From Nocardia amamiensis NBRC 102102 (GTDB lineage: Bacteria > Actinomycetota > Actinomycetes > Mycobacteriales > Mycobacteriaceae), in NCBI RefSeq assembly GCF_001612745.1, contig NZ_BDBA01000132.1, positions 1 to 35,752 on the forward strand: a stretch of DNA of 35,752 nt. Reading direction: 5' to 3'. Shown here in pieces: positions 7,333 through 15,514 of the stretch (position 1 is its first letter; every line of letters starts with the position of its first letter). The notes beneath the pieces are model-generated. The model made no database searches. It worked only from the letters and a program-made list of their open reading frames with translations, and was not told the origin of the DNA. The position numbers were made by a program, and so were the translations under genes.

Positions 7333-10124
7333 AGCGGAGGCGACGGAAGCGGATGGAAGCTGCACCGCGGTCCTGGCAATTCAGCCTGTCGAACTGGTCG
7401 GTCACCCGCAAGGTTGGCGTGGTGCTGGTGCTTCCGGTGCTGCTGGCCACCGTTTTCGCCGTGCTCCGAATCAACAACGAACTGCGCACCATGACGCAGT
7501 TGGACGCGGCCACCGAACAAGCCATCATCATCCGCCCGATCGTCAAGTTCGGTACCGCCACCGAGCAGCTCGGCGTCACCGCGACGGCCACCTGGGGCAA
7601 TACCGCCGACCCGCAGACCGACGCGGCGCTGACGAAGTTCGACCAGGCGCTGGCCGAGCTGGAATCGGCGCTGCAGACCACCAAGGCAGGCAGCCGGGTC
7701 ACCTCCGAACTCGCCTCGGCCGTCGCTACCGGCACCACAATGCGCAACAGCCTGCGCAATGGCTCGCCCGCGATGGTCGGCGAGCAGTCCGACGAGATCA
7801 TGGTGCGCATCGGCAACGCGCTCGCGCTGTCACCCTCCGTTGACGACCTGGTGATCCAGCGGTACTTCCTGCAGCTGGCTTCGGTGCAGACCGCGCGGCG
7901 CGTGCTCACCCAGCAGCGCATGCTGATCGGCTCACCGGACGCGGGCCGCAACCCGAGCGTGCGGCCGCGGGTGCTGGTCGCGGCGGGCGCCGAGGTCACC
8001 ATGATCTACCAGTACGCGCAGATCCTGCCGGACTTCGCGGGCAACATGCGCCCGCTGCTGGACGCGGTGCAGACCCGCCTCGGCACGTTCAGCCAGAACG
8101 CCGCCGACCCGGCGACCAACTCCGCCGTGCTCGATTCGCTCCAGATCAGTTCGGACACCTACGAGAAGACCACCATGCAGCTGATCGACACGATCGACGG
8201 CGCACTGGCCCACCGCACCACCGAGGCGCAGACCAGTGCGCTCCGCGAGACGACGATCGTCATCGGCATGCTGCTCGCGGGCCTGGCGCTGGCGCTGTCG
8301 GTGGCGCGCACCCTGGTCGTCCCGGTACGCAGGCTGCGGCGCGACGCGCTCGAGGTGGCGCACATCAAGCTGCCCGACGAACTCGCCGTGGTGCGCGCGG
8401 GCGGCACCACACCGGAGATCACCCCGGTCGCCGTGCACAGCACCGACGAGATCGGCCAGCTGGCCCGCGCCGTCGACGAGATCCACGAGCAGGCGCTCAA
8501 CCTGGCCGCCGACCAGGCCCGCCTGCGCCTGCAGATCGGCAACATGTTCGAAACCCTCTCCCGCCGCAGCCAATCGCTGGTCGAGCAGCAGCTGGCGCTG
8601 ATCGAGGATCTGGAACACGACGAGGACGACACCGACCGGCTGCAGAGCCTGTTCCGCCTCGACCACCTGGCCACCCGCATGCGCCGCAACGGCGACAACC
8701 TGCTCGTGCTCGCGGGCACCGCGCTGCGCCGCGGCCAGCTGCACCCGGTGCACCTATCGGACATGCTCTGGAGCGCGGTCTCCCAGGTCGAGGACTACCA
8801 GCGGGTCGAGATCGGCGCGGTGCCCGACGGCATCGTCGCGGGCGAGCCCGCGGTCGACATCGAGCACCTGCTCGCCGAGCTGATCGACAACGCGCTGCGT
8901 TACTCCCCGCCGACCACCCCCGTCACGGTGATGGTGTCGCGTGCGGTTGACGGCGGCTACCTGATCGAAATCACCGACCGCGGCCTCGGCATGTCCCTGG
9001 AAGACCTGCAGACCACCAACGACCGGCTCGCTTCTGGTGGTGAGGTCACCGTCGAGACGGCACGCCGGATGGGTCTGTTCGTCGTCGGCCGACTGGCCAA
9101 ACGCCACACCATCACGGTCAGCCTGCGCCGTACCTCGACGATGGCGCAGCAGCCCGGCATCACCGCCAGCGTGCACCTGCCCGGTGCTCTGGTCGCGCCG
9201 CCGATGGACGTCACCAACCCGGCTGGCCAACCGCTCGATCTCACCGCCGAACACCAGCTACAGACGCTCGCCGGGCCGCCCACCGGCGCGCAGCCCCGCA
9301 ATCTCGTACCGGTGCCGAACCTGCCGCAGCGCGACGCCGCACGCCGCGGCGTGACGAGTTCCGGGCTGCCCCAGCGCCGTCCGGCCATCCGGGTCGCCGA
9401 TGCTCCGGACCAGCCCGCGGTTTCCGCGCCGGTCGGCCGCGCGGTCAATCCGACGGATCAGCCGCCCACCCAACCCTGGCCGGTGCTCACTCCCCGTACG
9501 GAGACCGACCGCACCCCAACCGGTCCGTTCGGTCCGCCGACGTCCGCCGGGAGCGAGCAGTCCGGCGACGGCGAACAGCAGCCAGCGCCCATGGATCTGT
9601 GGACCGAGATCCAGGACGACGAGCCGGCCACCGGACCGAATCCGGCGGTGGCGCGGGAAAGCGTCACAGCCCAGACCACGGCACGGTCCGGTCTTCCGAT
9701 CCGCAAGCCGCCCACCGCGCCCGCTGACCCACCGCAGGAGGTGGCACCCGAACCCGCGACGGTCACCTCATCCCGGCTGCAGCCGGTGGCAGGCGCCTCG
9801 CCCACCCCGATCTATCAACGCATGGTCTCGGAATGGCTGGTCGAGCCCTCGACCTCGCAATCGTCGGACAGCACGTGGTCTTCGCCTGGTGACGCGGGCT
9901 GGCTGGCCGCCGAGGATGCCAGCCATCCGACGACCACCGCGCGCACCGTCGGCGGACTGCCGATCCGCAGGCCGGGCGCCCAACTGGTGCCCGGCGGCCT
10001 GGCGCCGGCGGAAGACACCGGAGCGCGTGATCCGGAAGAAATTCGCAACAACTTGACCAGGCATCTCAGTGGGGTCCGCAGCGGGCGGGCCAATGCGCAG
10101 TACAACGACGGAGGGCTTGCATGA
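7329..10124 (+). CDS. Conservon sensor-kinase-like protein (CvnA type)
   Basis: 931 residues. Order: a short basic N-terminus; a membrane segment (VGVVLVLPVLLATVFAVL, about 29-47); a large extracytoplasmic nitrate/nitrite-sensor-like helical region (about 50-305); a second membrane segment (about 308-332); a HAMP-like linker; a dimerisation region with RRSQSLVEQQL and LFRLDHLATRMRR; a HATPase domain (N-box ELIDNALRYSPP, then DRGLGM and MGLFVVGRLAKRH); and a Pro-rich tail of about 300 residues. Conservon kinases lack the classical H-box, as here. It likely signals to the Roadblock, DUF742 and GTPase proteins encoded next. The GTG at 7329 follows GAGG; an in-frame ATG at 7353 is possible. Confidence 0.92.
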   Translation: MKRRRRKRMEAAPRSWQFSLSNWSVTRKVGVVLVLPVLLATVFAVLRINNELRTMTQLDAATEQAIIIRPIVKFGTATEQLGVTATATWGNTADPQTDAALTKFDQALAELESALQTTKAGSRVTSELASAVATGTTMRNSLRNGSPAMVGEQSDEIMVRIGNALALSPSVDDLVIQRYFLQLASVQTARRVLTQQRMLIGSPDAGRNPSVRPRVLVAAGAEVTMIYQYAQILPDFAGNMRPLLDAVQTRLGTFSQNAADPATNSAVLDSLQISSDTYEKTTMQLIDTIDGALAHRTTEAQTSALRETTIVIGMLLAGLALALSVARTLVVPVRRLRRDALEVAHIKLPDELAVVRAGGTTPEITPVAVHSTDEIGQLARAVDEIHEQALNLAADQARLRLQIGNMFETLSRRSQSLVEQQLALIEDLEHDEDDTDRLQSLFRLDHLATRMRRNGDNLLVLAGTALRRGQLHPVHLSDMLWSAVSQVEDYQRVEIGAVPDGIVAGEPAVDIEHLLAELIDNALRYSPPTTPVTVMVSRAVDGGYLIEITDRGLGMSLEDLQTTNDRLASGGEVTVETARRMGLFVVGRLAKRHTITVSLRRTSTMAQQPGITASVHLPGALVAPPMDVTNPAGQPLDLTAEHQLQTLAGPPTGAQPRNLVPVPNLPQRDAARRGVTSSGLPQRRPAIRVADAPDQPAVSAPVGRAVNPTDQPPTQPWPVLTPRTETDRTPTGPFGPPTSAGSEQSGDGEQQPAPMDLWTEIQDDEPATGPNPAVARESVTAQTTARSGLPIRKPPTAPADPPQEVAPEPATVTSSRLQPVAGASPTPIYQRMVSEWLVEPSTSQSSDSTWSSPGDAGWLAAEDASHPTTTARTVGGLPIRRPGAQLVPGGLAPAEDTGARDPEEIRNNLTRHLSGVRSGRANAQYNDGGLA

Positions 10125-10531
10125 CCAACGCGAACAACAGCACCACGGACGAGAATCTGAACTGGCTGGTCGCCCGCTTCACCCGAGATGTGCCCGGCGT
10201 GTCCCACGCGGTACTGGTGTCGGCGGACGGCCTGTTGCAGGCCACCAGTCCGAATCTGCCCAGCGACCGCGCCGAACAGCTCTCCGCCGTCACCGCCGGC
10301 CTGGCCAGCCTCTCCATGGGCGCGGCCTCCCTGTTCGACGGCGGCAAGGTGATGCAGTCCATTGTGGAGATGCAGCGCGGCTACCTGCTGGTGATGAGCG
10401 TCGGCAACGGCTCGCACCTGGCCGTGCTGGCGAACAAGTCGCACGACATCGGTCGAATCGGCTACGAGATGGCACTATTGGTCGATCGGGTGGGCTCGGT
10501 GGTCACCGCCACCGCCCGTACCGCTGTCTGA
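10121..10531 (+). CDS. Roadblock/LC7-domain protein (CvnB type)
   Basis: 136 residues forming a single Roadblock/LC7 domain (for example HAVLVSADGLLQATSPNL and GYLLVMSVGNGSHLAVLANK). In conservons this small protein works with the GTPase, probably as a regulator at the membrane. The ATG overlaps the stop of the kinase gene by four bases (ATGA), so translation is coupled. It is followed after 7 bases by the DUF742 gene. No membrane segment or signal peptide is seen. Confidence 0.93.
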   Translation: MTNANNSTTDENLNWLVARFTRDVPGVSHAVLVSADGLLQATSPNLPSDRAEQLSAVTAGLASLSMGAASLFDGGKVMQSIVEMQRGYLLVMSVGNGSHLAVLANKSHDIGRIGYEMALLVDRVGSVVTATARTAV

Positions 10532-10538
10532 GTGTGAG

Positions 10539-10910
10539 ATGTCCAACCCATTCGGCCCCGGACCACGACCGACCACCCGCGTCCGGCCGTACGCCCTGAC
10601 CTCCGGGCGTACCGAACCGGCGATCGACCTGCCGCTCGAGGCGGTCATCGAAACCTTGTCGTACACTGCACATCTCGACTGGCCGACCGGAGACATCCGC
10701 ACCGAGATACTGCGACTCGGCACGCATCGGCTGTCGGTCGCGGAGATCGCGGCGCATCTGGACCGGCCGCTCGGCATGGTTCGGGTGGTGATCGGCGACC
10801 TCGTCGTCGACGGCACCATGCGTGTGCATTCGACCCTGACCGAAGAGGCGAGCTATGACGAGCGACGTTCGTTGATGGAGAGGACATTGCGTGGACTCCG
10901 CGCCCTATAG
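10539..10910 (+). CDS. DUF742 protein (CvnC type)
   Basis: 123 residues. It has the family signature RVRPYALTSGRT near residues 14-25, then a winged-helix-like part (HRLSVAEIAAHLDRPLGMVRVVIGDLVVDG). DUF742 proteins are the third member of conservons and are thought to join the kinase-Roadblock-GTPase complex; the biochemical role is not settled. The gene overlaps the next one by 20 bases. The N-terminal Gly/Pro stretch is usual for the family. Confidence 0.92.
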   Translation: MSNPFGPGPRPTTRVRPYALTSGRTEPAIDLPLEAVIETLSYTAHLDWPTGDIRTEILRLGTHRLSVAEIAAHLDRPLGMVRVVIGDLVVDGTMRVHSTLTEEASYDERRSLMERTLRGLRAL

Positions 10911-11568
10911 GAATCTGGGGCCCAGTGGAAATCCCGGGCCAAGTGGGAATATCGGACCGGGGAACCCCCCTGGACCGGAAGGCTTCGAGAACCGGGTCGC
11001 CTCGACGAAGATCGTCGTCGCCGGCGGCTTCGGCGCGGGCAAGACCACGTTCGTCGGTGCGGTGTCGGAGATCGTTCCGCTGCGCACCGAGGCGATGGTG
11101 ACCCGTTACTCCGACGGCATCGACGATCTCGCCGAGACGCCGGAGAAGGAAACAACCACGGTCGCCATGGATTTCGGCCGGATCATCCTGCCGGGCAACC
11201 TGGTGCTCTATCTGTTCGGCACACCGGGCCAGCGGCGGTTCTGGTTCATGTGGGACGACCTGATCCGCGGCGCGATCGGCGCGGTGGTGCTGATCGACAC
11301 CAGGCGGCTGGAGGACAGCTTCGCCGCGGTCGACTTCTTCGAGGCGCGCAAGCTGCCGTTCCTGATCGCGGTGAACCGCTTCCCGGACGCACCGCGCTTC
11401 CCGATCGCGGAGCTGCGCGAGGCGCTTTCGGTTCGCGAGGGCGTGCCGATCGTGGACATCGACGCGCGTAACGCGGTCGAGGTGCGCCAGGCGCTGGCCG
11501 CGGTCACCGAGTACGCGATCGCCCAGCTGAAGGCGAGCGAACTGGAAGGAACCGCCCGGCATGCGTGA
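10891..11568 (+). CDS. Conservon GTPase (CvnD type)
   Basis: 225 residues: a small Ras/ARF-like GTP-binding protein. After a Gly/Pro/Asn-rich N-terminus of about 35 residues comes Walker A GGFGAGKTTFVGAVSEI. Next are the switch region with TTTVAMDFGRI, the FGTPGQRRFWFMWDDL segment (DxxG-like) and NRF in place of NKxD. The GTG start at 10891 follows AGAGGACATTGC and lies inside the end of the DUF742 gene. It is probably the switch of the conservon complex. The C-terminus overlaps the MHYT gene by eight bases. Confidence 0.93.
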   Translation: MDSAPYRNLGPSGNPGPSGNIGPGNPPGPEGFENRVASTKIVVAGGFGAGKTTFVGAVSEIVPLRTEAMVTRYSDGIDDLAETPEKETTTVAMDFGRIILPGNLVLYLFGTPGQRRFWFMWDDLIRGAIGAVVLIDTRRLEDSFAAVDFFEARKLPFLIAVNRFPDAPRFPIAELREALSVREGVPIVDIDARNAVEVRQALAAVTEYAIAQLKASELEGTARHA

Positions 11569-12370
11569 GGTGGCGACGCTGGCTGCGGGGAACGGCACCG
11601 GGGCATCTGTCGATCAGTTCGCGCTCGGCTACTGGCTGGTGGCGCTGACCTTGGGTATCTCGGTGCTCGGCGCGGTAGTCGGCCTCGCCTGCCTGGTGCA
11701 CAGCACGCGCTCGGTCCAGTTCCGGCTCGTGTGGCTGGTTTCGGCGGCCGTCTCGCTCGGTGGCGTCGGGGTGTGGCTGGCCACGTCGGTGGCCATGCTC
11801 GGCCTGCGCGTGCCGGGGAGCGCGATCCGTTATGACTCGGGCCGCTTGATCGCGGCTCTGGCGGTGTCGATCGTGACGGTCCTGGCCGCGCTGCTGACCA
11901 TCGGCCGTAAACCGCGTCTGACGCTGCTGCTGCCCGGCGGGCTGGTTCTCGGCCTCGGCATCGCTCTCACGCACTACCTGGGCATCGGCTCGATCGCGAT
12001 CCAGGGTTCGGTCGAGGTGACCATCTGGCTGGCCGCCGTCTCCGCCGCGATCGGGGTGATCACCACCACCGCTTCGCTCTGGTCGTTCCAGGCGGTGCGT
12101 TTCCCGCTGGCCCGCGCCGCGACAGTGCTGCTGTTCGGCGTCGGGGTGGTCGCGACGTACTACACGGCGCTGGCCGCACTGCATTTCGATGTGGACCGGT
12201 CGGCGAAGTTGCCCGAGGGCGTGGAGTTGTTCGACTTCGTGTTCCCGATGTTCGTCATCGGCCTGCTGGCGCTGACGATCCCGATCTCCGCGGTGCTGAT
12301 CGCTCCGGACCGCCGTGAATTCGCGACCCCGCCGAAGCCGCGCCGACCGAAGCTGGAGCCCGCCAGCTGA
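11561..12370 (+). CDS. MHYT-like integral membrane protein with degenerate motifs
   Basis: 269 residues with about seven membrane segments, resembling MHYT sensor domains. These normally carry three Met-His-Tyr-Thr-type motifs proposed to bind copper or another ligand. Here the three positions read A-T in VWLATSVAML, T-H-Y-L in ALTHYLGI and T-Y-Y-T in VATYYTAL, so only one motif keeps its His. No output domain (GGDEF, EAL or kinase) follows; the protein ends with a basic Pro/Lys tail (PPKPRRPKLEP). It overlaps the GTPase gene by eight bases, so it belongs to the conservon operon as its fifth gene. The ligand, if any, may differ from that of classical MHYT proteins. Confidence 0.8.
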   Translation: MREVATLAAGNGTGASVDQFALGYWLVALTLGISVLGAVVGLACLVHSTRSVQFRLVWLVSAAVSLGGVGVWLATSVAMLGLRVPGSAIRYDSGRLIAALAVSIVTVLAALLTIGRKPRLTLLLPGGLVLGLGIALTHYLGIGSIAIQGSVEVTIWLAAVSAAIGVITTTASLWSFQAVRFPLARAATVLLFGVGVVATYYTALAALHFDVDRSAKLPEGVELFDFVFPMFVIGLLALTIPISAVLIAPDRREFATPPKPRRPKLEPAS

Positions 12371-12736
12371 CCCGAAGCCGCCCGGAACGGCGAATCGCAC
12401 TGCAGTAGGTCTGTTTCCGGCGGCGCGGTCGGCCCGCCTCCCCGATTCGCACCGAGCGTGTGGGCGGGATTCGGTGATGCCCCGGAAACACCCGCCCGGC
12501 CCACTTACAGTGGGAGCTATGCGTTTCGGTCTTGGCTCTGCCTCCGGACGTCCACGATGCGCCGTGGAGTTCGGCTGCGCGGTGCGCGAGGCCTGCTCAG
12601 CGAGCTGCTCACCCCCGCCGTAGCGTCGGACACGCCGTGCGTCGGACACGCCGCCCGGTAACGGTCGGCGGCACTGCGATGTGAAGCCGGGAGCCGATCT
12701 CGGCCAGTGGATTTCTTTGAACGGGAGGATCCGGAC
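12371..12736. other. Intergenic region after the conservon
   Basis: 366 bases without a supported gene. A 34-codon frame at 12519-12623 has its GGGAG only two bases from the ATG and resembles nothing I know. The sequence GCGTCGGACACGCCG occurs twice in tandem within about 12622-12656. No clear terminator was found directly after the MHYT gene. Confidence 0.4.
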
Positions 12737-13180
12737 GTGACGCCGGAACAAGAGGCAGTGCTGCGCGACATTCAGCTTCAGCTGCGCGGGCCCGGCCTGT
12801 CCGGCTGGCCGCAGCTGGGCACCGACGCGGACGGCGCGCATCGCACGCTGGTGGGCGGGTTGGCCGCCGCGCTGGCGCGCATCGGTGAATTGGAGCACCA
12901 GTCCGCCGAATTGCGAACGCAAATAGTCGAATTGCGGACCGAGATCAGCGAACTCGAGGCGACGACAGCCGAGCTGACCGAGCAGGTACAGCGGTTGGAT
13001 GGCCCGCACTTGCCATGGCCGCTCTCGCTGATCGAAGGGCCCGCCGCGCTGGTCGGTGAGCAGCTGGCGCGGTTGGAGGCGCTCTGGGCGGACTTGGCCG
13101 GGTTGCGGGGCAACGACGGTGGCGATCCGCCCGAGACCGACGGCAAGACCGGATCCGCGAAGCTGACCTCGAAAAACTGA
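12737..13180 (+). CDS. Hypothetical coiled-coil protein
   Basis: 147 residues from the GTG at 12737, which follows GGGAGG at an eight-base spacing. An upstream in-frame GTG at 12707 would add ten residues (MDFFEREDPD) but has a poorer site. The middle is a coiled coil with heptad-like repeats (LEHQSAELRTQIVELRTEIS and the following leucines, about residues 55-95). The flanks are globular or loose, with a Gly/Asp-rich C-terminus. There is no signal peptide, membrane segment or known catalytic motif. It stands alone between the conservon and a strong terminator at 13281-13311. I do not recognise a function. Confidence 0.75.
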   Translation: MTPEQEAVLRDIQLQLRGPGLSGWPQLGTDADGAHRTLVGGLAAALARIGELEHQSAELRTQIVELRTEISELEATTAELTEQVQRLDGPHLPWPLSLIEGPAALVGEQLARLEALWADLAGLRGNDGGDPPETDGKTGSAKLTSKN

Positions 13181-13280
13181 GCGGCCCACGGCCGTAACCG
13201 CCGGTACGCGCAGATCGTCAGCGGGAGAAGGGAATCGGGAGTCACCGGATTCGGCGAGATGCCGTTCAGAGTGGCGATGA

Positions 13281-13311
13281 GCGGGTTCTCCTGGAAACCA
13301 GGAGAACCCGC
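13281..13311 (+). terminator. Strong terminator hairpin
   Basis: A perfect 14-base-pair stem, GCGGGTTCTCCTGG with CCAGGAGAACCCGC, closes a loop of AAA. It lies about 100 bases after the coiled-coil gene. A second perfect 16-base palindrome, CCCTCGTGCACGAGGG (13311-13326), follows directly. Confidence 0.8.
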
Positions 13312-13636
13312 CCTCGTGCACGAGGGTACCGCTGCGCGGGCTCGCGCGCATCATTTTCGGCAGACTTTTTCGCCGCCAAAAACCAACCCTCAGTACGTAT
13401 TTCACAGAGCGGCTAATTGGCCGCAATCGTAGTGGACGCAATAGTGCGACGTGATGCACGTCATACCAGTAGCTATATAATAGCCAGCAGCATGAGTGGG
13501 TCCGCTACCAGGTCACGTGACCACTGACTTTCGGACAACCGACCAGCAGAGACGCCTTCACCTGCCCTGACAGCAAATGTTGAGCAGTAGGAGCCGTCAC
13601 CCGCCGGTTCCGCACCGAGGTTCGTCGCCGCGAGGA
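13312..13636. other. Gene-free AT-richer region with palindromes
   Basis: No protein-coding gene is supported. It holds the CCCTCGTGCACGAGGG palindrome, GACGTG-atg-CACGTC (13449-13463) and GGTCACGTGACC (13511-13522). The sequence from about 13360 to 13490 is AT-rich for this genome. A TATAAT at 13476-13481 on the plus strand could be a -10 element, but no matching -35 was found. Possible contents are a small RNA or the 3' region of the leftward rpmF transcript. Confidence 0.4.
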
Positions 13637-13810
13637 CTACAGCCGATCGAGATCGATCAGGCCGCGCCGCACGGCCGAGACCAGTCTGCGCGGCACCTGA
13701 TGCACGACGCCCCCGACGGTGACCGGCACCAGATCGACGGGTGCCGCCTTCCAGTTCGCCCTGCGGCTGCGGGTGTTCGATCGCGACATCTTCCGCTTCG
13801 GCACCGCCAT
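13637..13810 (-). CDS. rpmF: Ribosomal protein bL32, cysteine-free paralogue
   Basis: 57 residues beginning MAVPKRKMSRSNTRSRRANW, the usual bL32 start. It has no cysteine at all, so the zinc-binding CxxC pairs of the ordinary form are missing (C-minus type). Such copies replace the zinc form in the large ribosomal subunit under zinc shortage. It is the last gene of the leftward unit cobW-like - rpmE2 - rpmF, separated from rpmE2 by one base. It is expected to be under Zur control from the box at 15430-15442. Confidence 0.92.
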   Translation of the reverse strand: MAVPKRKMSRSNTRSRRANWKAAPVDLVPVTVGGVVHQVPRRLVSAVRRGLIDLDRL

Positions 13811-13811
13811 G

Positions 13812-14072
13812 TCAGGCCTCCCCTCGGACGCGCTTGCCGTACTTGCGCTCGAACTTCTCCACCCGCCCCTGGGTGTCCAGCACGCGGTGCGCGCCGGTCC
13901 AGAACGGGTGCGAATCGGCTGTCACGTCCACTGTCAGCAGCGGATACGTATTGCCGTCTGTCCATTCCACGGTGCGCGCGCTGGTCGCCGTGGAACGAGT
14001 GAGGAACCGCTTGCCCGTGCTCACGTCCTCGAAGACCACCGGGTGGTAGTCGGGATGGATTCCCTTCTTCAT
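13812..14072 (-). CDS. rpmE2: Ribosomal protein bL31 type B
   Basis: 86 residues: MKKGIHPDYHPVVFEDVSTG at the start and FTGAHRVLDTQGRVEKFERK-like text near the end (here FWTGAHRVLDTQGRVEKF). It has no cysteine and is the longer zinc-independent type B form of bL31. It substitutes for the zinc-binding form and so spares zinc. The start overlaps the CobW-like stop by four bases (ATGA), which indicates coupled translation. Neighbours and regulation are those of the zinc-starvation cluster. Confidence 0.96.
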   Translation of the reverse strand: MKKGIHPDYHPVVFEDVSTGKRFLTRSTATSARTVEWTDGNTYPLLTVDVTADSHPFWTGAHRVLDTQGRVEKFERKYGKRVRGEA

Positions 14073-15412
14073 TTCGCCTCTCCTCTCGGGCTCTTCCTGT
14101 CTTCGACTGTTCGGGCGGCAGTGTCACCGTCCGCGCAGGGATCGGCGTGCCACTCCCCGAATGGGTCCTCCCACTGCGCCACCAGCTCGGGTGCGCGTTC
14201 GACCAGCCGTAGTTCCTCGTCCTCCACCAGCGCCCAGTGCAGCGCCTCGCGGATCTCCGCCGGATCGGCGTCGTGCACCAGGATCACCAGTGAGATGTCC
14301 CGGTCCCCGAAGCGCTCGTCCCACCGCAGCGCGGCCATCGCGCGGCGCTCGGGATCCACCTCGGCCAGCTCGCCGGGGGACATCGCGGCCAGCCAGCGCC
14401 CCGCGCCGCCTACCCGCAGGCCGCCGCCCGCTGATTCCAGCCAGACGACCTCATCGGGCTGGGTCGCCAGCCACAGGCGGCCACGCGCGGTTACCACGCC
14501 GTCGAACAGCACGTCGAGCGCCTCGTGCAAGCGGGCGGGATGGAATGGTCGTCCTGCGGCGAACTCCATCAGCACGACGCCGTAGTCACTGGTCAAGGGT
14601 GGGGTGCCGCGCAGTAGCGGCGCGTGCGCGTCGAAGATCCGGCCGCGCCGTGAGTCGGCGGGAATGCGCGCGAGCAGCGCTTCGACCCGGGCGGGCGCGA
14701 GTCCGCGCGGCTCGTCGACCCAGTCGACCGGCGCGCCGGGGACCAGCCGCGCCAGCACCGCGGCGAGTTTTCCTCGATCGGCCCGCACGTCGTCGAGCAG
14801 CGCTCCCTGGACTTCGACAGCACCGAGCGCGATCACTGCGTCGGTGAAGTCGACCTGGCCGACCGCGACCTGCGCCACCGTGCGGTCGTCGTCGGCGCGG
14901 GCGAGGCCGCGCTCGGCGAGCGTGTCGTCCCCGGTTGCGTCGGCGAGCCACGCACCGGCGTCCAGACAGGTGAGCACCGCGTCCACCCGCACGTCGCGCC
15001 CGGCGGGACCGTCGACGCGACCGTGCACGCCGGTGACCACGGCGTACTCTATGGCCTGGCACACCGCTTCGGCCTCGAAAGCGGGATCGAGCGCGAGCAC
15101 GATCCGGTCGACCGAATCTCGCCGGGCAAGGGCGCACAGCAGCGGGAGCAGGTCCATCCGCAGCGTGCAGGAGACGCAGCCGTGCGCGAGTTCGAGCACG
15201 GCCGAGTTCTCCCCCGTCGCGGTGCGCACCGTGCGGTGCACGATGCCTTCGCGCAACTGGGCAAGGTCGTGGCGGACGACGACCGTACCCGGCGCCGCAC
15301 CCAGCGCCGCGGCCGCGCGATCCACGCCCGCCGCGGCGAGTCCGGCGAAACCCGCGAGCACCACCACGGGCGTCCTCCGGTCGGACTCGGGGGTGGAGTA
15401 TGCGGCAGCCAC
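14069..15412 (-). CDS. CobW-like protein lacking Walker A (Rv0106/MRF-like)
   Basis: 447 residues from a GTG at 15412 behind AAAGGGG. It follows the CobW/COG0523 plan: an N-terminal G-domain-like half with the metal-binding HGCVSC motif (Cys79 and Cys82), and a CobW C-terminal domain with WLESAGGGLRVGGAGRWL. The expected Walker A (GxxGxGKT) is replaced by AGFAGLAAAGVD and no NKxD motif is seen, so ordinary GTP hydrolysis is unlikely. From memory, M. tuberculosis Rv0106 and the M. smegmatis ribosome-hibernation partner MRF are similar Zur-linked proteins beside C-minus ribosomal genes. It may be a ribosome-associated factor rather than a zinc GTPase chaperone. It is the first gene of the leftward unit. 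Upstream in-frame codons run through the Zur box and are not used. Confidence 0.85.
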   Translation of the reverse strand: MAAAYSTPESDRRTPVVVLAGFAGLAAAGVDRAAAALGAAPGTVVVRHDLAQLREGIVHRTVRTATGENSAVLELAHGCVSCTLRMDLLPLLCALARRDSVDRIVLALDPAFEAEAVCQAIEYAVVTGVHGRVDGPAGRDVRVDAVLTCLDAGAWLADATGDDTLAERGLARADDDRTVAQVAVGQVDFTDAVIALGAVEVQGALLDDVRADRGKLAAVLARLVPGAPVDWVDEPRGLAPARVEALLARIPADSRRGRIFDAHAPLLRGTPPLTSDYGVVLMEFAAGRPFHPARLHEALDVLFDGVVTARGRLWLATQPDEVVWLESAGGGLRVGGAGRWLAAMSPGELAEVDPERRAMAALRWDERFGDRDISLVILVHDADPAEIREALHWALVEDEELRLVERAPELVAQWEDPFGEWHADPCADGDTAARTVEDRKSPRGEAK

Positions 15413-15429
15413 CAGGAACCCCTTTCGGT

Positions 15430-15442
15430 AATGATTTTCATT
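15430..15442 (-). promoter_or_regulatory. Zur-like box, leftward unit
   Basis: AATGA-TTT-TCATT, a perfect inverted repeat with a three-base centre, resembles actinobacterial Zur operators (TGAAAATGATTTTCATT-like). It lies 17 bases upstream of the CobW-like GTG. Zur with zinc would repress here, and zinc loss would release the genes. Confidence 0.85.
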
Positions 15443-15484
15443 TGCTGTCGCACCACGGTACAGTCCCCGGCAGCCTTTGTCGAA

Positions 15485-15497
15485 AATGATTGTCATC
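15485..15497 (+). promoter_or_regulatory. Zur-like box, rightward unit
   Basis: AATGA-TTG-TCATC, preceded by GAA, is an inverted repeat with one mismatch that matches the box at 15430-15442. It lies 17 bases upstream of the rpmB ATG. The two boxes are about 55 bases apart in one divergent intergenic region. Confidence 0.85.
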
Positions 15498-15514
15498 TAC
15501 TGGAGGGAGTTCGC

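Noticed and set aside
12519..12623. 34-codon frame with GGGAG near the ATG
   Set aside because: The binding site is only two bases from the start codon and the product is Cys/Ala/Ser-rich without resemblance to anything.
11504..13459. 651-codon minus-strand open frame across the MHYT and coiled-coil genes
   Set aside because: It is a shadow of clear plus-strand genes, rich in Arg/Gln/His, with no domain and no binding site.
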